Positions 7,187 to 14,892 of a stretch of DNA of 34,899 nucleotides are shown piece after piece. Numbering within the stretch: the first letter of the stretch is position 1; every line of letters starts with the position of its first letter. Source of the stretch: Anaerolineae bacterium (GTDB lineage: Bacteria > Chloroflexota > Anaerolineae > Aggregatilineales > Phototrophicaceae). The stretch covers positions 1 to 34,899 of the forward strand of contig JAIOHM010000088.1 in assembly GCA_019912965.1 (NCBI GenBank). Direction: 5' to 3'. The position numbers and the translations under genes were made by a program. Under the pieces are notes generated by a model that was not told the DNA's origin, searched no databases, and was given only the letters and a program-made list of their open reading frames with translations.

Positions 7187-9883
7187 TTAATCGGGCAGCA
7201 ATCCCAATTTACGTGCTTGAATGACTGCCTGTGTACGATTCTTGGCTTGTAATTTGCTTAAGATGTTTTTGACGTGGGTTTTAACCGTTCCCGTACCAAC
7301 GACCAATTGCATAGCGATAGCAGAGTTAGGCAACCCCTGAGCCAGCAGGACGAGTACATCTCGTTCCCGCTCCGTTAAAGATTCAACCAATTCGCCCTCC
7401 TCTAATACGGAGTATAGCTGTTCATCCGATACCAATTCGGTGTTGATGGCTTCGAGTAGTTCTGAAATATACACGGATGTATGATGCTGATTCAGACGCT
7501 TCAAGATCGGTGTTATTTTGAGCTGATTGTCAGCAAACACACGAATGTAGCCTTCGGGTTCGGCCAATCTGAGGGCTTGATCCAGTAGGGTTTCGGATTG
7601 CCGAGTATTTTCTAGTACTTCATAGGCAATCGCTTGCAAAGTCAAAATTTCAATTTCGGCATATTGTTTTTGTTGCTTTCGCGCATTCAATAGCAATGCT
7701 TCCAATATGAAAAGTGCCTCATTGATGCGTTTCACGGCGATTAAAACTTGAACTTGCGTCAGGCGTTCGAAGTCAACTTGTGGATGGGTTTCACTTTGTC
7801 GCAACCACCGTACTGCGGCACTCACGTTGCCTCGCCTGAGTTCTAGACGTGTCACAAACGCCTTCAGTTGATTAAGCATAGGCGTGAGATGAACACGACG
7901 TATTAAAAGTTCAGCTTGATTGAGGGCAGTCGTGACTTTGGCATAATTCCCTTGAGCATGTCCGATCTTGGCTAACGTAAAATAACCGGGCAGCAAGTTG
8001 CGCACATACAGCCAGGGCTTACTCAACTCAAGTCCTTGAAGTAAATGCAACTCTGCCCCGTCAAGGTCATTCCATTCATAGGCTAATTCGCCTAATGAGA
8101 TTTCGACAATTCCTATCACTGGCAGCCAATCGGGGGTTTGTTCAAGAATGGCGGTCTTGGTTTGTAAGAGTAAATCCCAAGCACGGTGAAGTTGTCCTTG
8201 TTCGGCATAGAACCAGGCTCGATTGACAACCGTGACCGATGTTAGCAGGGTATTTTGCTCATTGGGATGGCGATAGTGATTTTCGGAGAAGATATTGAGG
8301 GCTTTTTCGACATCCCCAGAAGCGGCGTAGTTAAAACTCAAATTCATCAACATCAGCCCACGCATCAAGAGGTTATCCGCAGGAAGTAAGTTTATAGAGG
8401 TTTGTGCGAGATGGATGGAACCGAGGTAATCACCTCGGAGACGCGCACTCTCAGCGCGGATCGCAACAATCTCTCCGTGTAAGGCTAAAAATTGCTGAAG
8501 GACTTGATCGGATTCGTCCTGTCCATTCAGATGGTTTTCAGCGATCTCCAAATAGCCCTCAATAAGGTCTAATTGTCCATCAAATAAGAGTGCCCATGCA
8601 TACAAGATCGTTAAACGCGGATTTGATCGCAGATAATCCGTAGGCAGGGTATCCAGCCACATACGCAGTTGTACCATCTCACCTCGCATCATCAAGGCAG
8701 GAGTATTCTCAACAATCATTTGTGTGCTGAGTGCATAGTCGTCCAAAGCCAGTGAATGCTGAATCGCCTCAATGATGAGATGGTTATCCATACACCACCT
8801 ACTGGCTCGTAGGTGAAGTCCTGACTCGATAGTCGGCTGTGTCTGGCGGAGAACAGTTAGCAACATCTCGGCAAATAATCGATGATACCGATAACAGTGT
8901 GGACGGATGTCATCACGAAAAAGGAACACATTGTTATGTTCCAGATTTTGAAGGATTACCTCACCGTCTTCTATGCCGGTGACTACGGTACAAAGCGCTG
9001 GATAGAGGCAGCGCAGAACAGAGGTTTGCAGCAAGAAATCGCGTGTGCGTTTAGGCAGATTTTGAAAAACTTCCTCCATGAGATAGTCGATGATATACGG
9101 ATGACCACCAGAGAAAGATTTCAGAAAAGTCTCGCGTTGGTCGGTGCGTTCCAGGGCGCGGGCAGCGATTTGTAAACCCGTAGGCCAACCCTCTGTTCGG
9201 TCATGCAGCAATTTCGTTTCTTCCTCTTGTAGATTGAGTCTCAACACCTTCTGAATAAATTGACTGGTCTCATCCGTGCTGAACTTTAAATCATCTGTGC
9301 GAATTTCCAGAAGCATTCCGTTAGCTCGCATCCGAGCCAGATTGAAGGGGGGATTGGTGCGTGTGATAATCACCAGATGGAATATGGATGGCAAATGCTC
9401 AATGAGCCTGAAAACTGTGTCGTGAATTGTTTGATTCTCGACGACGTGATAATCGTCTAGTATCAGTACCTCATGGTCAGAGAGTTGCTCAATATCCATT
9501 ATTAGGGCGGTAAACCAAGCCTCAGTTGTTGGTTGAGTATGCAACAATCTCAGCGCTTCGAGTCCAACCTGTGGATACTTGGAGTGAAGGACACTAATGA
9601 AATAGTTCCAAAAACGTGTAAAGTCATTATCGTTTTCATCAAGCGTTAGCCAACAACCAGGCGTGGGTCGATCTATCGCAAATTCTGCGACCAGGCGGGT
9701 TTTCCCAAATCCTGCGGCGGCGGAAACCAGACAGAACTTGTAATGAGAAACATCAATTAGTCTTCCTTCCAACTCCTGGTGTTTAACATATTCACCATAC
9801 ATCTGAGGGATATTCATTTTGGTGGGAATAAGTGCATAACGGTGTATAGTACGTTTATCTATCCCGTACCAAGACTTAGCCAT
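7187..9883 (-). CDS. MalT/LuxR-type ATP-dependent transcriptional regulator
   Basis: Large ATP-binding LuxR (LAL/STAND) regulator of 898 residues, close to the usual 850-920. The N-terminal NTPase part has Walker A AAAGFGKT (55-62), the MalT-family stretch CWLTLDENDNDFTRFW and Walker B VLILDDYH (139-146). The middle (about 350-800) is a long run of TPR-like helical repeats that would bind an inducer. The C-terminus (about 835-898) is a LuxR helix-turn-helix: LTERERDVLVLLAQGLPN followed by TVKTHVKNILSKL. The start is firm: AAGGAG lies 7 bases before the ATG. Family members form ATP-driven oligomers after binding a small molecule and activate transcription. A 10-bp palindrome lies about 30 bases upstream. 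Neither the ligand nor the target genes can be read here; the adjacent propeller gene is one candidate target. Confidence 0.92.
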   Translation of the reverse strand: MAKSWYGIDKRTIHRYALIPTKMNIPQMYGEYVKHQELEGRLIDVSHYKFCLVSAAAGFGKTRLVAEFAIDRPTPGCWLTLDENDNDFTRFWNYFISVLHSKYPQVGLEALRLLHTQPTTEAWFTALIMDIEQLSDHEVLILDDYHVVENQTIHDTVFRLIEHLPSIFHLVIITRTNPPFNLARMRANGMLLEIRTDDLKFSTDETSQFIQKVLRLNLQEEETKLLHDRTEGWPTGLQIAARALERTDQRETFLKSFSGGHPYIIDYLMEEVFQNLPKRTRDFLLQTSVLRCLYPALCTVVTGIEDGEVILQNLEHNNVFLFRDDIRPHCYRYHRLFAEMLLTVLRQTQPTIESGLHLRASRWCMDNHLIIEAIQHSLALDDYALSTQMIVENTPALMMRGEMVQLRMWLDTLPTDYLRSNPRLTILYAWALLFDGQLDLIEGYLEIAENHLNGQDESDQVLQQFLALHGEIVAIRAESARLRGDYLGSIHLAQTSINLLPADNLLMRGLMLMNLSFNYAASGDVEKALNIFSENHYRHPNEQNTLLTSVTVVNRAWFYAEQGQLHRAWDLLLQTKTAILEQTPDWLPVIGIVEISLGELAYEWNDLDGAELHLLQGLELSKPWLYVRNLLPGYFTLAKIGHAQGNYAKVTTALNQAELLIRRVHLTPMLNQLKAFVTRLELRRGNVSAAVRWLRQSETHPQVDFERLTQVQVLIAVKRINEALFILEALLLNARKQQKQYAEIEILTLQAIAYEVLENTRQSETLLDQALRLAEPEGYIRVFADNQLKITPILKRLNQHHTSVYISELLEAINTELVSDEQLYSVLEEGELVESLTERERDVLVLLAQGLPNSAIAMQLVVGTGTVKTHVKNILSKLQAKNRTQAVIQARKLGLLPD

Positions 9884-9914
9884 GCAAAGACTCCTTTACG
9901 ATACACATCATTAC

Positions 9915-9924
9915 AGTGATCACT
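9915..9924. promoter_or_regulatory. Palindrome upstream of the LuxR-type regulator gene
   Basis: AGTGATCACT is a perfect 10-bp palindrome 31-41 bases upstream of the minus-strand start at 9883. It could be an operator for autoregulation. On the minus strand it lies between a TTGTCC (-35-like) and a weak TAATGA (-10-like) element, which is suggestive only. Confidence 0.3.
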
Positions 9925-10116
9925 TGATAGGACAATAAACCTCTTTTATGCAAAATGACGACGGAAAATGATATAGGAATTATGGGTTAAAAATCGGATA
10001 TTGTGATGAAAGGAATCAATCATTTTGCTACTGAGCCAGTTGAGCATTGTCTACACAGCGTCACCAGGCTCATTGAGTTATCGAAGTTGTCGAGGGGAAC
10101 AGCATTGAGGAAATTA

Positions 10117-10458
10117 TCAGCCGGGATTTTCAGTGCGTTCGTGCATGGTTAGCGCCATATTTTGAAGCATTTGCAGTACAAATTCGAGACGATCTTCTGG
10201 AAACATACTCAGGACAGCGAGCGCCCGCTCCTGCGGATTAACGTCTTCATCGATATAGAAATACATAATTGGTTTATTCAGAGTTTCCGCCCACATGGGT
10301 AGATCCGGGGCATCAATCGTGGAGACACCCGTTTCCACATTTGAGATGACACCCTGACTAATTCCCAGCTTATCCGCTAAGTCTCCCTGTGTTAGGTTTG
10401 CATCCCGTCGCGCTTTACGAATGCGTTCGCCCAGTCGTTTTTTGCGATCATCCGTCAT
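10117..10458 (-). CDS. XRE-family helix-turn-helix repressor
   Basis: DNA-binding protein of 113 residues, probably the repressor of the neighbouring integrase module. The N-terminal HTH_3 domain covers about residues 9-62: RLGERIRKARRDANLTQGDL, then LADKLGISQGVISNVETG with the recognition helix. The C-terminal 50 residues are helical and match nothing I know. The start at 10458 is chosen because CGGAG lies 8-9 bases before this ATG. A longer frame from 10524 lacks a ribosome site and would begin upstream of the predicted promoter. It diverges from two small genes and the serine recombinase, an arrangement like the cI-type switches of temperate phages and integrative elements. Confidence 0.85.
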   Translation of the reverse strand: MTDDRKKRLGERIRKARRDANLTQGDLADKLGISQGVISNVETGVSTIDAPDLPMWAETLNKPIMYFYIDEDVNPQERALAVLSMFPEDRLEFVLQMLQNMALTMHERTENPG

Positions 10459-10489
10459 CTTTCTTACTCCGATCATTAGATTCGTAGAT

Positions 10490-10518
10490 AGATTATCGAA
10501 AAAGGCAGTCTTTGACAA
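10490..10518 (-). promoter_or_regulatory. Predicted promoter of the XRE gene
   Basis: On the minus strand TTGTCA (10518-10513) and TAATCT (10495-10490) are separated by 17 bases. Transcription would start near 10484, about 26 bases before the chosen ATG. The -35 element overlaps the palindrome at 10515-10527. Confidence 0.45.
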
Positions 10519-10527
10519 TGACATTGT
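10515..10527. promoter_or_regulatory. 6-1-6 palindrome overlapping the XRE -35 element
   Basis: ACAATG-A-CATTGT is perfectly symmetrical about one central base and overlaps the predicted -35 box of the XRE gene. This is a typical position for an autorepressor operator. The link to this XRE protein is inferred from position. Confidence 0.4.
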
Positions 10528-10554
10528 GCTAGTAGTTTTGATTTTTTACCCAAC

Positions 10555-10604
10555 AATCTAATAATCAATGTGGCAGATTAGAAAATCAGGTGATATATTA
10601 GATT
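10555..10604. promoter_or_regulatory. AT-rich operator-like region between XRE and integrase genes
   Basis: AATCTAATA (10555-10563) is mirrored by TATTAGATT (10596-10604), with a half-site-like CAGATTAG between them at 10574-10581. A related ATTAGATTCG lies closer to the XRE gene, near 10475. The right arm ends 33 bases before the first rightward gene, so a protein bound here could block the rightward promoter. A loose -35/-10 pair (TTGATT at 10538, AATAAT at 10560) covers the left arm. Confidence 0.4.
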
Positions 10605-10637
10605 TTTGGGATTTTAATCAGCTTTACAGGAGTTGAC

Positions 10638-10865
10638 ATGAAGAGACGACAGGTCAAAACCCTCATGATGATGCTCATTGAGCGCGAGCAAGGTAAAAGC
10701 ATCGAACAACTCATGCTGGAATCGTTTAGACAACACGGTACCGAACGCGGTGCCGCCGATGCGATGGGCATTACCCAGCAGTCTTTCAACGTCTGGAAGT
10801 ACCGTCTTAACTTGGCTGATGAGATCGAAGCGATTCGGCAATTATTGTTGGAGCAGGCGTTGTAA
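10638..10865 (+). CDS. Small helix-turn-helix protein of the integrase module
   Basis: Protein of 75 residues with a firm start: CAGGAG lies 6 bases before the ATG. Residues 30-60 (QHGTERGAADAMGITQQSFN, then VWKYRLNL) look like a helix-turn-helix in which ITQQSFNVWKYRL would be the recognition helix. It is basic at the N-terminus and all-helical. It lies first in a tight rightward series leading to the recombinase. A Cro-like repressor, an activator, or a recombination directionality factor are all possible. I recognise no named family. Confidence 0.7.
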   Translation: MKRRQVKTLMMMLIEREQGKSIEQLMLESFRQHGTERGAADAMGITQQSFNVWKYRLNLADEIEAIRQLLLEQAL

Positions 10866-10867
10866 AG

Positions 10868-11068
10868 ATGAACGACAAACCTACACCGGAACATTTCCTG
10901 GCACGCATCCTTCAGGTTGCTCAACTGCTGCTTTATACGGAATCATCACCTAGTAGCGAAAAACCTTTACGACGATCAGCCAAACCCGATGCCCCTTCTA
11001 TTATAGTCAGTAAAGATCATTCAGGAGGAAATTTAGAGAAAAAACCATTCGAGCAAGAGAAGTTGTAA
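10868..11068 (+). CDS. Small hydrophilic protein of the integrase module
   Basis: Frame of 66 codons beginning 2 bases after the previous stop codon, which suggests translational coupling. The first 25 residues (EHFLARILQVAQLLLYTES) form an amphipathic helix. The rest is charged, Ser/Pro/Lys-rich and probably disordered. No known family. Its place between the HTH gene and the recombinase (41 bases before the latter) makes an accessory recombination factor possible, but nothing in the sequence shows it. Confidence 0.5.
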   Translation: MNDKPTPEHFLARILQVAQLLLYTESSPSSEKPLRRSAKPDAPSIIVSKDHSGGNLEKKPFEQEKL

Positions 11069-11109
11069 AGTAAAGATCTATCCAGCGACATTCCATTTTG
11101 AATTAGACT

Positions 11110-12876
11110 ATGACACGGAAGATCAAACGTATCCAACCGCAGTCCGGCTTTGTGACTTACCTTCGCACCAGTGATGAGGAAGTCCAGGCACCTGAGCGTT
11201 CGCAGGCAGCCCAGCGCCGCGATATTCAGCAGCGACTTATTGCTTTCCACCAGATAGCCCAGGTGGGTGAGTATGTAGACAATTTCACCGGGACATCGGC
11301 TGACCGAAAAAATTACCAGAGCCTGTTAAATGATGCTCGGCGTGGAAAGTTTTCGCACGTCTTTACCTCGACACCTGATCGTTTTGGGCGCGACGATGTA
11401 GAAGCGCTGCGTGCCATTGATGAAATGACCCGACTAGGAATATGTGTGCGTTTTGCCTCGCATCCTGATCTTAATCCTGCCGACCCTGATGATCGTCTTT
11501 ATCTCAATATTCTCTTTGGGATGGCAAAACGGGAGTCGGCCATTACTGGCAAGCGCACCACTGGCGGGATGCTCTCCAAGCTGCTCAAGGGCGAATGGCC
11601 GTGGCGTGCGCCGGACGGTTATGTCAACAAAGAAGTCAAGATTGGTGAACTGGATCGAGAAGAGCAACTTCAACATGCACGTTACAAGCGTTGGGTCGAA
11701 ATCGACCTTGAGCAGTCGCAGGTCTGGCGTTATGCCTGGGATTTGCTGCTGCAAGATCGTCCAACCCTCGAAGATATATGTGAAGCGTTATTCGCACGCG
11801 GCTATCGATTACGAGATGGACGCCCATTTATTCGGATCAATAAAAGTGGCAAGCGCGTTCCCAATAAACAGGCCTTGTCTCGTGTTTTCCATAACTGGTT
11901 TTATGCCGGTTGGGTCGTTGCCGAAAATGACTGGGCAAATATACCGCCTAAAACTTTACGCGGTACCTGGACACCCATCGTTTCAACTGAGGAATTTGAG
12001 TTAGGGATCGCTATCCTCTCTCAGCGTAACCGCAAGCCCGTACCTCAAAAAAAGAACTTTTATCTCCTACAAGGGCTGATTTATCTGCAAATGCCCGGTG
12101 CTGAGTTAGTTAAGCTAACCTGCTCCAAACCCAATGCCAAACGCACTCAGGCAGGGGCAGCTTACTATTGCATCCCGAGCAGTCCAATTAATTTCCCCTG
12201 CCAATCCGTAGATGAACAGATCGCTCAATTCCTGCAAAACATCCAGGTCAGCCCCGAGATTATTCCACAGATTCGACGCACTTATCTCTCAGACATCAAC
12301 AATTACTCCTTTGCCCGCAACTCGGAACAGCCCTCACTTGAACAAGCTTTGGAGCGAGCGAAGGAAAAGGAACTCAACCTGTGGCGTGCATTCACCGAAC
12401 ATGGAATGCGTGCCGAGACCTTTGAAAAGCTCGCCCACGAGTATCAGGATGAACAAGATCGGATCAAATTTGCATTAAAAGCGATTCAACAGGAAAATAG
12501 GGAAACTATCGCAAATCTTGATGCAGCACTGTCAATCATTGCTCAGATTGGGGAGCGATACAGTCGGCAGGATAGTACGCGACAGCGCGATATCTTGCGG
12601 CAAGTCGTCGATAGAGTTGTTATTGATCTTCATGGTCATGTGCTGAGATTAGAACTGAAATCACCGTTCATCTACCTGCATCAACTGGCAGGCGGCGATG
12701 GCGGTCAGAAGCAAGAGAAGCGCAAAAACAAGCGCGGGGCTGGAAAACAAACATCCAGCCCCAATGGAACTGGATGTTCACTTCACGTCGACTTTTGTGA
12801 CCCCGGTAGGATTCGAACCTACGACCCAGTGCTTAAAAGGCACCTGCGCTACCACTGCGCTACGGGGCCAAGTTGA
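11110..12876 (+). CDS. Large serine recombinase (integrase)
   Basis: Site-specific recombinase of 588 residues. The resolvase-type catalytic domain (about 13-155) has the nucleophile S21 in VTYLRTSDEE and the arginine-containing motif DRFGRD. The Recombinase domain (about 175-310) starts around GEWPWRAPDGYVN. A zinc-ribbon-like segment (about 320-360) keeps only a CSKP and a YYCIP cysteine, so the zinc site looks degraded. A coiled-coil region follows (about 415-480). The last 26 or so residues are odd: bases 12798-12869 are the antisense of a tRNA-Lys gene, so the tail from DPGRIRTYDP onward is tRNA sequence read as protein. The original stop codon was probably lost or replaced on integration. 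Large serine integrases insert and excise phages and integrative elements at specific att sites. Confidence 0.88.
   Translation: MTRKIKRIQPQSGFVTYLRTSDEEVQAPERSQAAQRRDIQQRLIAFHQIAQVGEYVDNFTGTSADRKNYQSLLNDARRGKFSHVFTSTPDRFGRDDVEALRAIDEMTRLGICVRFASHPDLNPADPDDRLYLNILFGMAKRESAITGKRTTGGMLSKLLKGEWPWRAPDGYVNKEVKIGELDREEQLQHARYKRWVEIDLEQSQVWRYAWDLLLQDRPTLEDICEALFARGYRLRDGRPFIRINKSGKRVPNKQALSRVFHNWFYAGWVVAENDWANIPPKTLRGTWTPIVSTEEFELGIAILSQRNRKPVPQKKNFYLLQGLIYLQMPGAELVKLTCSKPNAKRTQAGAAYYCIPSSPINFPCQSVDEQIAQFLQNIQVSPEIIPQIRRTYLSDINNYSFARNSEQPSLEQALERAKEKELNLWRAFTEHGMRAETFEKLAHEYQDEQDRIKFALKAIQQENRETIANLDAALSIIAQIGERYSRQDSTRQRDILRQVVDRVVIDLHGHVLRLELKSPFIYLHQLAGGDGGQKQEKRKNKRGAGKQTSSPNGTGCSLHVDFCDPGRIRTYDPVLKRHLRYHCATGPS
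12750..12778 (-). terminator. Terminator of the tRNA-Lys gene
   Basis: Perfect 9-bp stem AACATCCAG (12750-12758) / CTGGATGTT (12770-12778), 19 bases beyond the tRNA 3' end. On the minus strand it is followed by GTTTTCC. It lies inside the recombinase reading frame. An alternative 8-bp stem, GGGGCTGG (12736-12743) / CCAGCCCC (12755-12762), overlaps it and excludes it. Confidence 0.6.
12798..12869 (-). tRNA. tRNA-Lys (anticodon TTT)
   Basis: Complete 72-base cloverleaf on the minus strand. Acceptor stem GGCCCCG/CGGGGTC (one G-T pair), D arm GCGC-AGTGGTA-GCGC, anticodon stem GGTGC/GCACT with loop CTTTTAA giving anticodon TTT, 5-base variable loop, T arm GTAGG-TTCGAAT-CCTAC, discriminator A. The CCA end is not encoded. 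The serine recombinase frame on the other strand runs through the whole gene. Confidence 0.96.
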
Positions 12877-12932
12877 CCCATTGGTGGTCGGCTATACGAT
12901 GTATATAACCTTCCCCATGTCAGGATGGGAAA

Positions 12933-12960
12933 ATTATACATGAAGTAAGGGGGTTTTCAA
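12933..12960 (-). promoter_or_regulatory. Predicted promoter of tRNA-Lys
   Basis: Minus-strand TTGAAA (12960-12955) and a consensus TATAAT (12938-12933) are separated by 16 bases, about 60 bases upstream of the mature tRNA 5' end. The -35 box sits in a small palindrome, GGGTT-GAA-AACCC. Nothing else is evident between 12870 and 13185, apart from the ribosome site of the next gene. Confidence 0.55.
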
Positions 12961-13185
12961 CCCGTAAATTGACGCGCTAAAAATGGGCTTTGCTGCGTCT
13001 CATACAGGAAAGGACAGGTAACTACCGAGGTCGATTGCGCCTTGAACAGGTTACGATAATGTTAGGCTGGGGTATGAGTTCTGTGGCAAATGTGGGTAAA
13101 CGTAAATCTTTTTGCCCGATTTGGGGAATGCGACTAAACTGTAAAGTAATAGCTAAAGATATTTTTGACCCGGAGGACACCGCCC

Positions 13186-13872
13186 ATGAGCACTAAAATC
13201 ACTTGGCTCGGACATTCGGCCTTCGCACTGGAAATTGACGGACATCCCGTTTTGATCGACCCTTTTTTGACCGGAAACCCATTAGCGGCTGCAAACCCCA
13301 AACATCTGGATGCGGAAATCATTTTCCTTTCCCACGCACACGGCGACCATCTGGGTGACACAGTAGACATCGCCCAACGCACCGGGGCGAAAGTGGTCAC
13401 GAATTGGGAAATTCAGGCATGGCTGAATAATCAGGGTGTCGGTAATACCCATGCCCAAAATACAGGTGGCGGATTCGATCATGGGTTGGTTCACTGCCGC
13501 TTCACGGTGGCGCACCACAGTTCATCATTTCCTGATGGGACTTACGGTGGCAATCCGCAAGGATTCGTCATCACCACCCAAAACGCGCGAATTTATTATG
13601 CTGGCGATACTGATCTGTTCAGCGATATGCAGTTGATTGGTGATCTGGGGATTGATCTGGCGTTTTTGCCGATAGGTGACAACTTCACGATGGGGCCAGC
13701 CGATTCACTGCGGGCGATTCAATTTATTCGTCCACGCTTCGTCATCCCAATGCATTACAAAACCTTCCCGGTCATCGATCAGGACGCGGGAACATGGGCG
13801 AACCACGTCAGCAATGAGACGGGCGCAACGCCGATTGTGCTTGACCCCGGCGCATCGTATGACCTGAACTAA
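13186..13872 (+). CDS. UPF0173 metal-dependent hydrolase (metallo-beta-lactamase fold)
   Basis: Cytosolic protein of 228 residues. The metal-binding motif is SHAHGDHLGD (HxHxDH). Further ligands are expected in AHHSSSF, the Asp of YYAGDTDLF, and the His of VIPMHYKTFP. The start WLGHSAFALEIDG and the overall length match the UPF0173/YtkL family, whose substrate is unknown. The start is at ATG 13186, because GGAGG lies 9 bases before it; an upstream TTG (13165) has none. It is the first gene on the host side of tRNA-Lys and is followed by a hairpin, so it is probably transcribed alone. Confidence 0.9.
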   Translation: MSTKITWLGHSAFALEIDGHPVLIDPFLTGNPLAAANPKHLDAEIIFLSHAHGDHLGDTVDIAQRTGAKVVTNWEIQAWLNNQGVGNTHAQNTGGGFDHGLVHCRFTVAHHSSSFPDGTYGGNPQGFVITTQNARIYYAGDTDLFSDMQLIGDLGIDLAFLPIGDNFTMGPADSLRAIQFIRPRFVIPMHYKTFPVIDQDAGTWANHVSNETGATPIVLDPGASYDLN

Positions 13873-13889
13873 AACCTCGAACCGTTGCA

Positions 13890-13911
13890 GGGGGTTAGCA
13901 CAAAAACCCCC
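13890..13911 (+). terminator. Hairpin after the UPF0173 gene
   Basis: GGGGGTT (13890-13896) pairs with AACCCCC (13905-13911) around an 8-base loop, followed by TTCTGT. This is a moderate terminator 18 bases after the stop codon. Confidence 0.5.
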
Positions 13912-13948
13912 TTCTGTACTGCAAAACCCATTTAAATAAAACGTATGG

Positions 13949-14800
13949 ATGGTTCTAATGCTGGATAAAGTGCCCGCCGGGGATTTCCCTGCTAATCCTC
14001 TGGAAAAACCGGGGTATCGGCTTGAATTTCATGATGAGTTCGACGGCGAAACGTTAGACCTGAACAAGTGGGTTCCGTTTTATCTGCCACATTGGAGTTC
14101 ACGGGAACAATCGAGGCCGCGTTACGTCCTGCGGGATAGCAATTTGGTGCTGCAAATCACGAAAGATCAGCCGCCGTGGTGCCCCGAATTTGATGGCGAA
14201 GTGCGGTGTTCGTCGATTCAGACAGGGTCATTCGCAGGTGCGGTGGGGAGCGAGATCGGTCAACTGCGTTTTAGCAAGGAATGCCGCGTCCGGGAAGCAC
14301 AAGAAAATATCCGGCTGTATACGCCGCAGTATGGGTATTTTGAGATGCGGGCGCAAGGGCTTCGTACCAGCGCCAACCATGCGGCGTTGTGGATGATCGG
14401 CTATGAAGATTCACCGGAGAAATCTGGCGAAATCGCGGTATTTGAGCTATTGGGCGCGCAGGCAGGTACAACGTCATCAGGCGTCCGTTACGGCATTCAT
14501 GCGTGGGCTGATCCCAACCTGCAAGAAGAATTTTACGAAGACTTCTTCCCGATTGATACAGCGCAGTATCACCTCTACGCGGTGGAGTGGACGCCAACAC
14601 ATGTGGATTTTTACCTCGATAACGTCAACATCCGCACGGTTCAGCAGTCGCCCAATTATCCGATGCAGTTCATGTTAAGCCTGTATGAGCATCCTTTTGA
14701 GGGGGCGTGGTCGGGGGTCTATGATCCTGATGCGCCGTATCCCAAAGAATTCGCCATTGATTACTTCAGAGCCTATCAACCGGAGGGCGGTTATCGGTAG
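13949..14800 (+). CDS. GH16-like (laminarinase fold) protein with altered active site
   Basis: Protein of 283 residues matching glycoside hydrolase family 16: N-terminal FHDEFDGETLDLNKW, YGYFEMRAQG, the active-site strand GEIAVFELLG and YHLYAVEWTPTHVDFYLDN near the C-terminus. GH16 enzymes use E-x-D-x-(x)-E (nucleophile, helper Asp, acid/base) on beta-glucans or galactans. Here E161 and E166 remain, but the helper position reads Ala (GCG at 14435-14437). Activity may therefore be reduced, or the protein may only bind glycans. No signal peptide is visible, which is unusual for a GH16 protein. There is no good ribosome site before ATG 13949; ATG 13958 is an alternative. The beta-mannosidase gene 730 bases downstream suggests a shared role in polysaccharide use. 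Confidence 0.8.
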   Translation: MVLMLDKVPAGDFPANPLEKPGYRLEFHDEFDGETLDLNKWVPFYLPHWSSREQSRPRYVLRDSNLVLQITKDQPPWCPEFDGEVRCSSIQTGSFAGAVGSEIGQLRFSKECRVREAQENIRLYTPQYGYFEMRAQGLRTSANHAALWMIGYEDSPEKSGEIAVFELLGAQAGTTSSGVRYGIHAWADPNLQEEFYEDFFPIDTAQYHLYAVEWTPTHVDFYLDNVNIRTVQQSPNYPMQFMLSLYEHPFEGAWSGVYDPDAPYPKEFAIDYFRAYQPEGGYR

Positions 14801-14892
14801 TGGCAGTGAATGGCAGTTCGCCGCCTGTCGATGGCAGTTTGTGAACCCTTACACTGGTATCCATCTATCGGGATATCGTGAGGTGGTGAAGC

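Larger units (their letters stand above)
10117..12869 (+). mobile_element. Putative integrase module at the tRNA-Lys gene
   Basis: XRE repressor, operator-like region, two small genes and a serine recombinase abut the 3' end of a tRNA gene. This is the usual geometry at one end of an integrative element. By eye the whole 1-12.8 kb side is lower in GC than the other side. I found no second copy of the tRNA 3' end within bases 1-12797, so the far boundary is outside the window or lost. The other left-hand genes cannot be assigned to the element. Confidence 0.4.

Noticed and set aside
1..12797. Search for a second copy of the tRNA-Lys 3' end (far att site)
   Set aside because: Only short chance matches were seen by eye; no usable duplicate, so no element boundary is claimed.
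12990..13196. Plus-strand frame of 68 codons before the UPF0173 gene
   Set aside because: It overlaps the ribosome site and start of the real gene and has no support of its own.
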